A DNA stretch of 64,000 bases, taken from Chitinophagales bacterium. GTDB lineage: Bacteria; Bacteroidota; Bacteroidia; Chitinophagales; Saprospiraceae. The notes beneath the pieces were generated by a model. It saw only the letters and a list, made by a program, of their open reading frames with translations, was not told the DNA's origin and made no database searches. The position numbers and the translations under genes were made by a program. This document shows, piece after piece, positions 17,342 to 26,441 of the stretch. The stretch spans positions 1 to 64,000 of the forward strand of contig JAKSDI010000025.1 of NCBI GenBank assembly GCA_022360175.1, read 5' to 3'. How positions within the stretch are numbered: position 1 is the stretch's first letter; each line of letters opens with the position of its first letter.

Positions 17342-17405
17342 ATATACATTGCCGAATGTAAAATGGCTTTTGTTTTGTTGGGTAAGTACATTCAGCAATG
17401 TATAT
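17342..17405. terminator. Large inverted repeat between two minus-strand genes
   Basis: Nineteen bases (17342-17360, ATATACATTGCCGAATGTA) pair with 17387-17405, with a single mismatch that is a G-T wobble in RNA. The loop is 26 nt. It lies 15 bp after the stop of the GIN-domain gene and upstream of the next lipoprotein gene, so it probably ends or attenuates the former. Confidence 0.55.
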
Positions 17406-17419
17406 CAAAGTATAAGTTT

Positions 17420-18217
17420 TTAATTTCCTGCATTTTTTACTTTTCCAGAACCATGGCCTTTTGAGTTAACAGAAGGATTGCCATAGTAACGCACATCACC
17501 AGAGCCAGATATACTGGAGTTTAGTTCGCCACTGACTCCTATTGTACAGCTACCAGAACCACTGATGCTGATGTCCGCTTCTTTAGATTGGAAAGATTTT
17601 GCATCTATATCTCCCGAGCCGGAAATGTGCCCTTCGAATTCATCAGCACTTCCTGATAAATCTATATCTCCCGAGCCAGAAATTTTTGCTTCTACTTCCT
17701 CGGCTTCTACCTCTAAATCCATATCCCCAGAACCATGAATAGTAGCTTCTACTTCTTCTGCTTTTAGAGCTAAACTAAGGTTGCCAGAGCCACTTATTTT
17801 TAGTTCCATTTCATCACTTCCATCAAAGGTGGAAGCGCCTTTAATATTGCCGGAACCGCTAAGAGAGATGTTTTCCAGCTCAGGCATACTAATATAAATA
17901 TTGAGCCCTTTGGCATTGCGGATAGATTTTTTGAAACGAATATTCCAGGTACGGCTTACTACATCGGTATTTAGCTGGTCAATGATATTATCTTGCCCTT
18001 CCACTTCCACTTTTAAGGGGCCTTTTTGTAGATATACATTGGCATGGCTAGATAGTTGGATGGAACTAAAATGTTCCATATTGATTGTTCTTTTATTAAC
18101 ATCACCTTCACCTCTAATGCTACTACCCATAGCCATAGAAGTGTTTTCTGAATCACAACTAAAGATGAATAAGGCAGATAAAATTAGAATAGGCAGATAA
18201 AATTTTTTCATTTCCAA
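17420..18217 (-). CDS. Head GIN domain (DUF2807) lipoprotein
   Basis: The 265-residue protein has a lipobox (FIFSC, Cys at about 21) and then a putative auto-transporter adhesin head GIN domain (DUF2807). The domain starts GEGDVNKRTINMEHFSSIQL and continues as a right-handed beta-helix in which each turn carries GSG: at least eight copies of S-G-S-G-x-I/L/M. Such proteins are surface or periplasmic lipoproteins of unknown function, very common in Bacteroidota. The regular repeats make slippage changes likely. A large hairpin lies just downstream. Confidence 0.88.
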   Translation of the reverse strand: MEMKKFYLPILILSALFIFSCDSENTSMAMGSSIRGEGDVNKRTINMEHFSSIQLSSHANVYLQKGPLKVEVEGQDNIIDQLNTDVVSRTWNIRFKKSIRNAKGLNIYISMPELENISLSGSGNIKGASTFDGSDEMELKISGSGNLSLALKAEEVEATIHGSGDMDLEVEAEEVEAKISGSGDIDLSGSADEFEGHISGSGDIDAKSFQSKEADISISGSGSCTIGVSGELNSSISGSGDVRYYGNPSVNSKGHGSGKVKNAGN

Positions 18218-18358
18218 GTGTTTAGAGTTAGGTTTACGGAATGAATGATTGCTTGAAAATACTTATTGGTTTTCAAAACTTATAATTATTTCGACAGGTT
18301 TGACCATTATTGTGATCAAGGAATTTTTTTACAACCTCATCTATAAAGTTACAGCCTA

Positions 18359-18964
18359 ATGCAAATTTGGAGTACATGTTTTATGATAATAATTTTGACG
18401 TTGGCAGGGTGTCAGGGCAAGCAAGGCCAGCGTATAGATTATGAGACCCTTGCTGCACGTACGGAAAGAGGAGTCAATGCAGTAATAGAGATACCAGCAG
18501 GGACGAATCATAAGATAGAGTATGATAAAGACAAAGGTATATTTATAAATGATCAGAAAGATGGTAAAGATAGGATAATAGATTTTCTCCCTTATCCTGG
18601 AAATTATGGATTCATTCCTTCTACCTTTATGTCTCCTGAAAAGGGAGGAGATGGGGATGCACTAGACATACTGGTTTTAGGAGAATCGCTTCCTACAGGT
18701 ACAGTAATAGAAGTGACTCCTATAGGTGCTTTGCTTTTATTGGACGAAGGAGAAGTAGATACCAAAATCATAGCTATTCCTTCAGATACGAGCTTGCAGG
18801 TGATGCCTATAAAGGGGTACCGTGACTTTAGTATACAATATGATGGTGCCAAGCATATTGTGGAGAGTTGGTTTTTGTATTATGATGGTTTAGGGACTAA
18901 TCAATTTAATGGCTGGCGAGATGAAGCTTATGCAATGGAGTTAATAGAGCGATGGATACGTTAA
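18359..18964 (+). CDS. ppa: Family I inorganic pyrophosphatase with lipoprotein signal
   Basis: The enzyme hydrolyses pyrophosphate to two phosphates. The 201-residue protein keeps the active-site pattern of family I: EIPAG, NHKIEYDK, LPYPGNYGFIP, GDGDALDILVLG (metal-binding aspartates) and LDEGEVDTKIIAIP. Unlike cytoplasmic enzymes, it begins with a hydrophobic stretch ending in LAGC (Cys18), a lipoprotein signal, so it should be anchored in the periplasm or outer membrane. There it could act on pyrophosphate outside the cytoplasm. It is divergent from the GIN-domain gene and upstream of the acyltransferase-like gene (78 bp). Confidence 0.9.
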   Translation: MQIWSTCFMIIILTLAGCQGKQGQRIDYETLAARTERGVNAVIEIPAGTNHKIEYDKDKGIFINDQKDGKDRIIDFLPYPGNYGFIPSTFMSPEKGGDGDALDILVLGESLPTGTVIEVTPIGALLLLDEGEVDTKIIAIPSDTSLQVMPIKGYRDFSIQYDGAKHIVESWFLYYDGLGTNQFNGWRDEAYAMELIERWIR

Positions 18965-19042
18965 TTTTTTTCTAAAAAAAGTTAACGATACAACTATTTC
19001 AGGGTATATCCTGTTTCCGAAGCAGATAAACAAGACCTTTTG

Positions 19043-20347
19043 ATGAAAACTCTCCTCACTAGTCCCGAGCGAAAATGCTTTGTTTACAATTCTTTACAAC
19101 AAATGTATCAAGGGGCAAAAAGTGCTGACTTGGTTAAATTGCCAGATGATACAGAAGAGGCTGGACTTATCGTTTTTAACGAAAAGTACAAAGCCCGTTT
19201 TTTTCGCTCAGCTGTTGATTTGCCCGATGCCTGGGATCGAATATTGCGGCCGGAGCAGTTTTTTCTAAGCCGCAGATATCTATCTACTTTCGAAGATTAT
19301 GCTCCTAAGGATGTCTCTTTTGCTTATTTGGCAATATATAAAGAAGATTCCCTGGCTGCAGGAATGAGCTTTCAAATGCTCACTTTTAATACAGTTGAAA
19401 GATTGCGTTCCCTTCAATATACTACTGACGATAAAGGTTGGAAACTTTTGCGAAAGCGATTTCTAAGAGCAATTTTGGGAAGGTTTAATTTTAATTTGCT
19501 AATATCAGGAGCGACACAGTTTAGTGGCGAACATGGTATTGCTATTAATACTGATTTGGTAGAGCAAAACGAACTTTTTAATCTGTTAGATAGAGGAATT
19601 AGCCTTTGCCGTGATGTACTAAAACAGCAAGGATGGAAGGCCGATGGGGTATTGGTCAAAGATTATTTTGAAGCATTTGATGCAGAAACAATTACTGCTT
19701 ATAATCCATTTCCCTTCATGCCCAATATGGTGATGGATATTCATCCTGATTGGAAGAATTATCAGGATTATCTGGCTGCAATGACTTCTAAGTATAGGAT
19801 GCGGGCAAAGCGGGCAGTGAAAAAAGCAAAAGATGTAGATGTAAAGGAGTTGGGATTAGAGGAAATACGTGTACTTTCAGATAGAATGTACGAATTGTAC
19901 TCTGAGATTGAAGAAGGTGCTGACTTTTCGTTGATAAAGGTCCCGGCTAATTATTTCGTAGGGCTTAAGGAGAACCTTCCAGATAAATTCAGGGTAATTG
20001 GTTATTTCAAGGAGGGTGAATTGATAGGATATTGCACAACGCTTCGCAATGGACCTGAACTGGAGGCACATTTTCTGGGCTTTCATTCCGCAGACAATTA
20101 TTCTTATCAGTTATATCTTAACATGTTATATAAGATGGTTGATATGGCTATAGAGGAAGGTGTCGAACGTTTAGTGTTTGCAAGGACGGCATCGGCTATT
20201 AAAAGTTCTGTTGGAGCAGAACCTTATAATATGCATTGCTATATCCGTCATTTTTCTCCTATAGTAAATAGATGGATTCCTTTCCTTGTAGGGCGTTTTC
20301 AGCCTGAAGAAGAGTGGATACAAAGGCATCCTTTCGGAAATAAATAA
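19043..20347 (+). CDS. GNAT/FemAB-like acyltransferase family protein
   Basis: The 434-residue cytoplasmic protein lacks a signal peptide and membrane segments. The second half contains the segment SKYRMRAKRAVKKAKD, then RVIGYFKEGELIGYCTTL and LEAHFLGF. These resemble the last strands of a GNAT fold in the FemAB-like/acetyltransferase-6 group, which transfers acyl or aminoacyl groups to cell-envelope precursors. The first half may be a degenerate second GNAT domain, as in FemX. I chose the ATG at 19043 over the TTG one codon earlier. The substrate is unknown and the family assignment tentative. Confidence 0.6.
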   Translation: MKTLLTSPERKCFVYNSLQQMYQGAKSADLVKLPDDTEEAGLIVFNEKYKARFFRSAVDLPDAWDRILRPEQFFLSRRYLSTFEDYAPKDVSFAYLAIYKEDSLAAGMSFQMLTFNTVERLRSLQYTTDDKGWKLLRKRFLRAILGRFNFNLLISGATQFSGEHGIAINTDLVEQNELFNLLDRGISLCRDVLKQQGWKADGVLVKDYFEAFDAETITAYNPFPFMPNMVMDIHPDWKNYQDYLAAMTSKYRMRAKRAVKKAKDVDVKELGLEEIRVLSDRMYELYSEIEEGADFSLIKVPANYFVGLKENLPDKFRVIGYFKEGELIGYCTTLRNGPELEAHFLGFHSADNYSYQLYLNMLYKMVDMAIEEGVERLVFARTASAIKSSVGAEPYNMHCYIRHFSPIVNRWIPFLVGRFQPEEEWIQRHPFGNK

Positions 20348-20352
20348 AGATT

Positions 20353-23300
20353 TTAGGCAAATTTCTTCCTCTTTAATAATATTTCTACTCCTGGCTCTCT
20401 TTCTTTAATTTCCAGGATAGCATCGATGCGATAAGCACGCATTTTTAGATTCGACAATCCCTGGCCGGTCTTTTTTTGACTATTAGAAGAGGCTCCATTA
20501 CGTATACCATTGCCATTGTCGTGAATAGACATGATAAACTGGTTCCCATCATTTTTAAGTATAGTAGTTACCTTACTGGCACCAGAGTGTTTGGCTACAT
20601 TATTAATAGCTTCTTTATATATAAAGTAGAGATTTTGCCGCAGGGTAACGGGAAGTTTTTGTTGTAAATCCAAGCGATCTACTTTTAATTCATAGGCAAT
20701 GTCTATAGGCGATAGAATTTCATTAGCATGTTCCTGCATTCGCTTGATAAGCTCATTAACTCGGTCTTTTCGAGAATCAATGGACCAAATAACATCACTC
20801 ATCTTTGACATTGCGGTTCGACTTACATCGCCAATATTTTGTAAGCGTTCTTTGTTTTTTTCATTCGATACGGTCATTTGGAGTACATCTGTTTGCATCG
20901 CAATACCAGAAAGCAATCCGCTTACTTCATCGTGTAGATCACTGGAAAGCCGGGTTCGTATGCGTTCCATTTTTAATCGTTGTTCCAGCCTGTATTGGAA
21001 AATGGAATAGAGGATGCCAATGAATAATAAGATGCAGGATACATAGAACCAGGTCGTTTCGTAAAAAGCAGGTTCAACAAATATAGGTAGTAGTAATTCT
21101 TGTTGACTCCAGGTACCATAGGCATTACTACCTTTGATATGCAGCGTATAATGTCCAGGAGATAATTTATTATAACGCAGTATAGGGTTTCTACTTTGAA
21201 GTATCCAGTTGTGATCATATCCTTCCAACCAGGCTTTAAACTGGTTTCGGCGCGGGCTACTGAAGTTGGGCATTGTCAAATGAATACTAAAATAATTATC
21301 ATTCGACTCGATGACTAATTCGTTGAGGTCGGATAAACCTCGATAGGTAGCAATAGTACTATCCTTTTTGGCATTGTAGCGAGTGATCTTACTGATGATA
21401 GGAGTAGCGCTAGTAGCCTGTACAAGTAAGTCGCTAGAATTGAATATATTGACTCCATTAACACCGCCTAGATAAATGCGTCCATCAGGCCCTTTGTGGT
21501 AGGAAAAACGATTAAACTCATCATGAGTAAGTCCATCCTTGCTATAGAAGTTGCGGAAAGTATTATTACTTTGATCAAAGTAAGACAGTCCATTGAAGGT
21601 CGTAATCCAATAATTACCATTAGTATCGGGCACAAATCCACAAACGATATTACTTGCTAACCCATTTTGTTGGCTGTAATTGACAAATTCATTTTCTTCA
21701 GGATCAAAAATGTTAAACCCATTAGTGGTGCCAATCCATAAACGTTGTTGATCATCTTCATGAAGTGCATATACCACATTGCTTGCCAGGCTTTCAAGGC
21801 CACCAGTTGCTTGATAAACAGTAGATTGTCTCTTGTCTCTATCTATTTTGTATAAACCATCCTGTGTACCTACCCATAGCATACCATTACTGGCTTCTAC
21901 TATGCAACGAGGGCTGGCATCTCTTAATGGATTGATTCCTTCTCGATCTTTAAATTCGATAAAAGAATCAGTATTTGGATCAAAATAAGCCAACATTCCT
22001 TTGTTGGCTGGGGGCTCTGCACAAATCCACACAACCCCTTCACGATCAACAGTCATAGCAGAGATAGGGTGGTCAAATATGAAGGGGTCTGCCATGCAGG
22101 TATTTAAGTCATAACGGTATAATATGCCATTTGATCTACTGCTATTGCAACTTATACCCCAAAGAAATCCTTTCTGATCGAAGTGTATGCTTCTTCCACA
22201 GGCGATATACAGCTCTTCTCCCGTTTTACTGTCAACCATTTGGAGTGTATCAAATAGCATGTCATCTAAGTCAAGGACATAGCAGTTGTTAAACTCGCGA
22301 GCAAAATACATTTTATTGTCATGGCTGGTTATTCCTCGCATTACTGCTCCCCTTGTTTCACTATCTACATCTTCGGCCAATATACTTTCTATGCTTAACC
22401 GCCGATTTTGGATAATCTTTAGGCCCGTATCAATCCCTAGAAAAATAGTACCAAAGAAGTTTTTACTGAAAGCAGTTACTATGAATCGGCTGGCAGAAGA
22501 CAGTATGTAATCAAAGTTATGGATTTCATTATCTGTCGCGATACATAATAAACTCTTTAAAGGATATTGCTGGGAGGGATCTCCTGACCAGGATAATAAT
22601 ATATTCCCGGCATCATCTTCCCACAAGCCTATGCAATAATTTTCTTTTTGTGAATGCTGTACTGCAGTAGCAGCAGTTTCATCAACATGGAAACTATAGA
22701 TTCCTCTTTGAGCTTGCAGGGCATACCATATCCTACCTTTTTTATCCTGATGCAGAATAGTAGAAATATCAGGATAAGCTTCGCCATTAGACAGGCCCAG
22801 GTCGAAGGAGCTGAAATGATGCAGAATACGGCTGTCTGGCGTAACAAAACGCAGGCCTTGCTCGGTATCCGTAATGAGAAAGTGATTATTATGTAATTGA
22901 ATGAAATCTATAGATGCAATCTGCCTTTTTCTTTTGTCTCGTACAGAGACTTGTAATTGGAATTGATTGTCACCAAGGTACTTATAGATATTGGTATGCG
23001 AATTGGTGAGCGTGAGGATAAGAATTTCGCCTGCAGCATTTACCTTTATCATCCGTGGAATGCCTTTGATACCATACTGGGGAAGGAGATTTATAGTCTC
23101 TGTTTCAAAGGTGTTCGGATTTAAGATTTCAAATAGCGCATAGGTAGAAGCATAAACAATTACTATATTTCCACTGCTGTCCAGGAATAGTTTTCGCAAT
23201 TGTGAATCTGCGATTTTGTATTGGCTATTAGGAAAGTGATTAAACACCAATGTTTCATATCCGTCAAATCGATTCAATCCATTAGTTGTAGCCAACCATA

Positions 23301-23496
23301 TAATGCCATCTCTCGTTTGGACTATATCTAACACATTTCGATCAGAAAGCCCGTCATCAACAGAGTAGTACTCTTGAGGCAAACTACTAGACTGTGCAGT
23401 CAGTCCTCCATACTGAAAGCAAGCAATGCAAAGCATCAAAAGGGGAAGAATCTTACTACCCCTATCTATTTCAAGAAGCGATTGCCAACTGCTCAT
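20353..23496 (-). CDS. Two-component sensor histidine kinase with beta-propeller sensor
   Basis: This 1047-residue protein has a signal peptide (to about 35, LTAQS), then many propeller repeats of the Reg_prop type (for example DGIIWLATTNGLNRFDG, GMLWVGTQDGLYKID, QRLWIGTTNGFNIFD). A Y_Y_Y domain (about 690-775) follows, then one transmembrane helix (about 790-810), a HisKA_3 box with His855 (LSSDLHDEVSGLLSG) and an HATPase domain near the end (NGIRNGASSNSQKKTGQGL). It is a HPK7-type kinase without receiver, so the partner must be separate. The LuxR-type regulator gene is directly upstream on the same strand. A promoter-like element lies between the two genes. Confidence 0.92.
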   Translation of the reverse strand: MSSWQSLLEIDRGSKILPLLMLCIACFQYGGLTAQSSSLPQEYYSVDDGLSDRNVLDIVQTRDGIIWLATTNGLNRFDGYETLVFNHFPNSQYKIADSQLRKLFLDSSGNIVIVYASTYALFEILNPNTFETETINLLPQYGIKGIPRMIKVNAAGEILILTLTNSHTNIYKYLGDNQFQLQVSVRDKRKRQIASIDFIQLHNNHFLITDTEQGLRFVTPDSRILHHFSSFDLGLSNGEAYPDISTILHQDKKGRIWYALQAQRGIYSFHVDETAATAVQHSQKENYCIGLWEDDAGNILLSWSGDPSQQYPLKSLLCIATDNEIHNFDYILSSASRFIVTAFSKNFFGTIFLGIDTGLKIIQNRRLSIESILAEDVDSETRGAVMRGITSHDNKMYFAREFNNCYVLDLDDMLFDTLQMVDSKTGEELYIACGRSIHFDQKGFLWGISCNSSRSNGILYRYDLNTCMADPFIFDHPISAMTVDREGVVWICAEPPANKGMLAYFDPNTDSFIEFKDREGINPLRDASPRCIVEASNGMLWVGTQDGLYKIDRDKRQSTVYQATGGLESLASNVVYALHEDDQQRLWIGTTNGFNIFDPEENEFVNYSQQNGLASNIVCGFVPDTNGNYWITTFNGLSYFDQSNNTFRNFYSKDGLTHDEFNRFSYHKGPDGRIYLGGVNGVNIFNSSDLLVQATSATPIISKITRYNAKKDSTIATYRGLSDLNELVIESNDNYFSIHLTMPNFSSPRRNQFKAWLEGYDHNWILQSRNPILRYNKLSPGHYTLHIKGSNAYGTWSQQELLLPIFVEPAFYETTWFYVSCILLFIGILYSIFQYRLEQRLKMERIRTRLSSDLHDEVSGLLSGIAMQTDVLQMTVSNEKNKERLQNIGDVSRTAMSKMSDVIWSIDSRKDRVNELIKRMQEHANEILSPIDIAYELKVDRLDLQQKLPVTLRQNLYFIYKEAINNVAKHSGASKVTTILKNDGNQFIMSIHDNGNGIRNGASSNSQKKTGQGLSNLKMRAYRIDAILEIKEREPGVEILLKRKKFA

Positions 23497-23564
23497 TGGT
23501 CAAAAATTCCCACGTATGTTACTTACTTATTTATGTGTCGCTGTGTTTACCGTTTGCAATATAC

Positions 23565-23596
23565 CAAAAATATCAGATAGCATTATTGTCCTGCAA
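23565..23596 (-). promoter_or_regulatory. Probable promoter for the sensor kinase gene
   Basis: On the minus strand, TATTTTTG (complement of 23565-23572) matches the TAnnTTTG -7 element. A TTG (complement of 23594-23596) lies 21 nt upstream, the normal Bacteroidota spacing. This gives the sensor its own promoter, about 70 bp before its start, separate from the regulator gene. Confidence 0.5.
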
Positions 23597-23617
23597 TGTA
23601 GATATGTCTGAATTTAG

Positions 23618-24247
23618 TCAGATTTCATTATTCAGGCGTTTTTTAATGACTTCAGCTTTGCTATTGACATGTAATTTCTTGTATATCTTTTTTATATGAT
23701 CTCTTACTGTTTCTACAGAAATGAGATATTTATCAGCGATCATTTTATAACTAAGCCCTTCAACAAGCCCTTCTACTATTTGTAATTGCCGGCTGGTGAG
23801 GAGTTCATCTTTATTGGTTTGTTTAGGTGCAAAATAGTCTACTACTTTTCTGGCAATAGTAGGTGACATATACGATCCACCTTTATGGACTGTGACGATG
23901 GCCTCTTTTATTGATTTCAATGGTGTACGCTTTAATAAGTAGGCATCTGCTCCAGCGCATAAGGCTTTAAAAATTTTATCAGAATCATCAAAGGATGTTA
24001 GCATTAATATATCTATATCTGCCTGTTTCCCTTTCAGGATTCGGATGGCTTCCAGCCCAGACATCCCAGGTAGGCCAATGTCTAACAGCAGGACATCTAA
24101 TTTAAAGTTATCAAACTCTTCAAGAAAACCTTCCACTGAATTTGCGGTAAGCACAACATCTACATCTGGTTGATGCTCAAAAAAAAGGTTGAGATTTTCT
24201 AATACCAGTGTTTCGTCTTCAACGATTCCGAGTTGTATTGGGGTCAT
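23618..24247 (-). CDS. LuxR/NarL-type response regulator
   Basis: The 209-residue regulator has a receiver domain with the acidic pair (GIVEDET) and phospho-acceptor Asp56 (DVLLLDIGLPG). A C-terminal LuxR-type helix-turn-helix follows (LTSRQLQIVEGLVEGLSYKM, then SVETVRDHIKKIYKKL). It lies immediately upstream of the propeller sensor kinase on the same strand (121-bp gap), so it is the likely partner. Target genes are unknown. A TATATTTG box (minus strand, 24278-24285) about 30 bp upstream is a candidate -7 element. Confidence 0.93.
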   Translation of the reverse strand: MTPIQLGIVEDETLVLENLNLFFEHQPDVDVVLTANSVEGFLEEFDNFKLDVLLLDIGLPGMSGLEAIRILKGKQADIDILMLTSFDDSDKIFKALCAGADAYLLKRTPLKSIKEAIVTVHKGGSYMSPTIARKVVDYFAPKQTNKDELLTSRQLQIVEGLVEGLSYKMIADKYLISVETVRDHIKKIYKKLHVNSKAEVIKKRLNNEI

Positions 24248-24499
24248 ATGTTTTTGTATTCAAAGTAGGCGATTATACAAATATACAACGTGATAAACCA
24301 ATAAAACGTGTCCTTGGTTTCTTTTCAATCCTCCTAAGAGTGTAGAAAACAGTGATAATTGCTACAAGGATTGAGGTAGTTGCTACGGAGATAAGTCTAT
24401 GATTGGACTTTGGAATTTGAAATAAAATTTCGATTTTCACTTTTCTATTAGCAATAATTCTTGAGGAAGAGCTTTAGAGCCTGTTGGGAAATTACTACC

Positions 24500-24530
24500 T
24501 TGAGAATTGAAGTTGAAAATAATAGCTTTA
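24500..24530 (+). promoter_or_regulatory. Probable promoter for the FabH-like gene
   Basis: TTG at 24500-24502 is followed after 20 nt by TAGCTTTA at 24523-24530, one mismatch from TAnnTTTG. The start codon is 12 bp further on. Confidence 0.4.
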
Positions 24531-24542
24531 TAAATAGTTAAT

Positions 24543-25610
24543 ATGCAAAGATCATTTATAGCTGGCATTGGGCACTACGTTCCAGAAAAAGTAGTGACAA
24601 ATGACGACCTCTCAAAGGTAATGGAGACTTCGGATGAATGGATAAAAGAACGTACAGGTATTGCTACTCGACGTTATGGAGAAAAACATAAGGAGACAAC
24701 AACAACGATGGGAGCGAGAGCAGCAGAAAAGGCAATAGCTGCTGCGGGGATTGATAAAAATGAAATAGACTTTATCATTTTTGCTACGTTGAGCCCTGAT
24801 TATTATTTCCCAGGTTGTGGTGTATTATTACAACGTGAATTGGGGATTACCAATACCGAATGCGGAGCATTGGACATACGAAATCAATGCTCGGGCTTCG
24901 TATATGGCTTGTCTGTTGCGGATCAGTTTATACGTTCAGGAATGTATAAAAATATATTATTGGTAGGAGCCGAAATGCACTCTATGGGACTGGATTATAG
25001 TACTCGTGGGCGCAATGTGACCGTTATTTTTGGTGATGGTGCCGGAGCGGTAGTACTGCAGGCTACAGAAGAAGAAGGGAGAGGTGTATTGGGCAGCTGT
25101 CTGCATTCTGATGGGACCTATGCCGAAAAACTATCCTTTATCAATCCTGGCGCGCATGGCGGATATCATCAGGAACACGAAGATGAGCAGCATGATTATG
25201 GTTATGCTGATGCAGAATATGGTGAAATGTTCATTAATGAGCATATGATCACAAATGGTCATATTTTCCCCTATATGGATGGCCCATTTGTATTTAAGAT
25301 GGCCGTTAAAAAATTTCCGGAAGTAATAATGGAAGTTTTAAAGAAGACTGGACAAAGCAAGGAGGATATAGATATGTTTGTTCCTCACCAGGCAAATCTG
25401 CGTATCAGCCAGTTTGTTCAGCGACAATTAGGACTGAGGGATGATCAAGTGTGGAATAACATCCAAAAGTATGGAAATACAACTGCTGCTTCTGTACCGA
25501 TTGCGTTGAGTGAAGCAGTAGAAGCTGGAGCGGTGAAGAAAGGAGACCTTGTGTGCCTGGCTGCTTTTGGCAGTGGTTTTACCTGGGCATCTGCTTTATT
25601 GAGGTGGTAA
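24543..25610 (+). CDS. 3-oxoacyl-ACP synthase III family protein (FabH-like)
   Basis: This 355-residue condensing enzyme has the Cys-His-Asn triad of the FabH group: Cys116 (RNQCSGFVYGL), His282 (VPHQANLRIS) and Asn312 (KYGNTTAASVP). Other features are ERTGIATRR near the start and the C-terminal GSGFTWASALLRW. FabH primes fatty-acid synthesis with acyl-CoA and malonyl-ACP. The protein is some 20-30 residues longer than E. coli FabH, with an insert rich in His, Glu and Asp (HQEHEDEQHDYGYAD, about 215-230). It stands alone, outside any fab cluster, so it may instead serve a special fatty acid or secondary product. A terminator follows. Confidence 0.88.
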   Translation: MQRSFIAGIGHYVPEKVVTNDDLSKVMETSDEWIKERTGIATRRYGEKHKETTTTMGARAAEKAIAAAGIDKNEIDFIIFATLSPDYYFPGCGVLLQRELGITNTECGALDIRNQCSGFVYGLSVADQFIRSGMYKNILLVGAEMHSMGLDYSTRGRNVTVIFGDGAGAVVLQATEEEGRGVLGSCLHSDGTYAEKLSFINPGAHGGYHQEHEDEQHDYGYADAEYGEMFINEHMITNGHIFPYMDGPFVFKMAVKKFPEVIMEVLKKTGQSKEDIDMFVPHQANLRISQFVQRQLGLRDDQVWNNIQKYGNTTAASVPIALSEAVEAGAVKKGDLVCLAAFGSGFTWASALLRW

Positions 25611-25655
25611 TCCAATATGAATTAAAATTTAAATTTTTCATAGCACATTATTATG

Positions 25656-25686
25656 ATCCCTGTCCCTTTGGATAGGGATTTTTTTT
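25656..25686 (+). terminator. Intrinsic terminator after the FabH-like gene
   Basis: ATCCCTGTCC and GGATAGGGAT form a 10-bp stem (one G-T pair) around a CTTT loop and are followed by eight T residues. Confidence 0.9.
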
Positions 25687-25760
25687 GTAAGCACAATATT
25701 TTAATTTTGTAAAGTGTTTTACACGTGGATTTGATTTATTTGAAGGAAAACATACATAGT

Positions 25761-26276
25761 ATGCTGCGTCTGCTATTAATCGCATCGATAATCTTGAGTT
25801 CACTATCGCTATGGGCTCAACGGCCTCCTGAAACGGAAAAAGAATACGATAAAATATACAAATTGCGTATTCAGCAAGAGCGCATCGATGGTGTATACAT
25901 CCCCGCAAATCTCTCCGATGCATTTGTTCAGCTTCATCAACTAATTGATAAGGATTCTAAAGCGAAATTCAAAGAAATGGAGGAAGATGCAGCCGTATCA
26001 AAACTCCATTTTAGCCTCGGACGCTGGATGATCATTAATTGGGGATTTTATCAGGGTTCCCGCTTATCCCACTCTCTTAAAAATAAAGGCTTACATCATC
26101 CGGATGATATGGCTCATTTTATTATTCGTTCTTACCATCGGAGCCTTAATAAGCAGTCTATCAATGCAAAAGAGTTAATAGAAGAGCTGAATAATGCCCG
26201 GCAGCAAGAGCGTATCAATCGCCTTCAGCAGGGTGAGCTTATTCAAGAAGGGATACAACAGGATACAGGCCAGTAA
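25761..26276 (+). CDS. DUF6794-like secreted protein
   Basis: I chose the ATG at 25761 because it directly opens a signal peptide (MLRLLLIASIILSSLSLWAQ); the frame extends 12 codons upstream. The 171-residue product continues with GVYIPANLSDAFVQLHQLID and the segment LGRWMIINWGFYQGSRLSHSL, then HPDDMAHFIIRSYHRSL. This fits the DUF6794 pattern (IPxNLxxA, WIxNNWGLWxGSRLS, HPDDM, SYHRxL), a domain of unknown function. The C-terminus is a Gln/Glu-rich helix. Here it is secreted, although many relatives are cytoplasmic. Confidence 0.72.
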   Translation: MLRLLLIASIILSSLSLWAQRPPETEKEYDKIYKLRIQQERIDGVYIPANLSDAFVQLHQLIDKDSKAKFKEMEEDAAVSKLHFSLGRWMIINWGFYQGSRLSHSLKNKGLHHPDDMAHFIIRSYHRSLNKQSINAKELIEELNNARQQERINRLQQGELIQEGIQQDTGQ

Positions 26277-26385
26277 AACATATTTCAGCTCCCTCTTTTA
26301 ATGGATGTCCTTTCTTTTCTATATGAATTCATATAGCAATTTTTCACAGAAATCATGCACCGATGCTAATTGTATATGTCTGATC

Positions 26386-26417
26386 TTTGATGGCATAATA
26401 AGAGCATACTATCTTTG
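26386..26417 (+). promoter_or_regulatory. Textbook Bacteroidota promoter
   Basis: TTTG at 26386-26389 and TATCTTTG at 26410-26417 are separated by 20 nt, an exact fit to the sigma-ABfr consensus. It lies 24 bp before the response-regulator ATG at 26442. Its presence argues against the TTG at 26415 (inside the -7 box) as start codon. Confidence 0.75.
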
Positions 26418-26441
26418 GTGAAATCCAATACCCTGAATACT

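Noticed and set aside
24326-24374. Inverted repeat TCAATCCT/AGGATTGA upstream of the FabH-like gene
   Set aside because: The arms are only 8 bp and lie about 33 bp apart in AT-rich sequence, so it could easily be chance.
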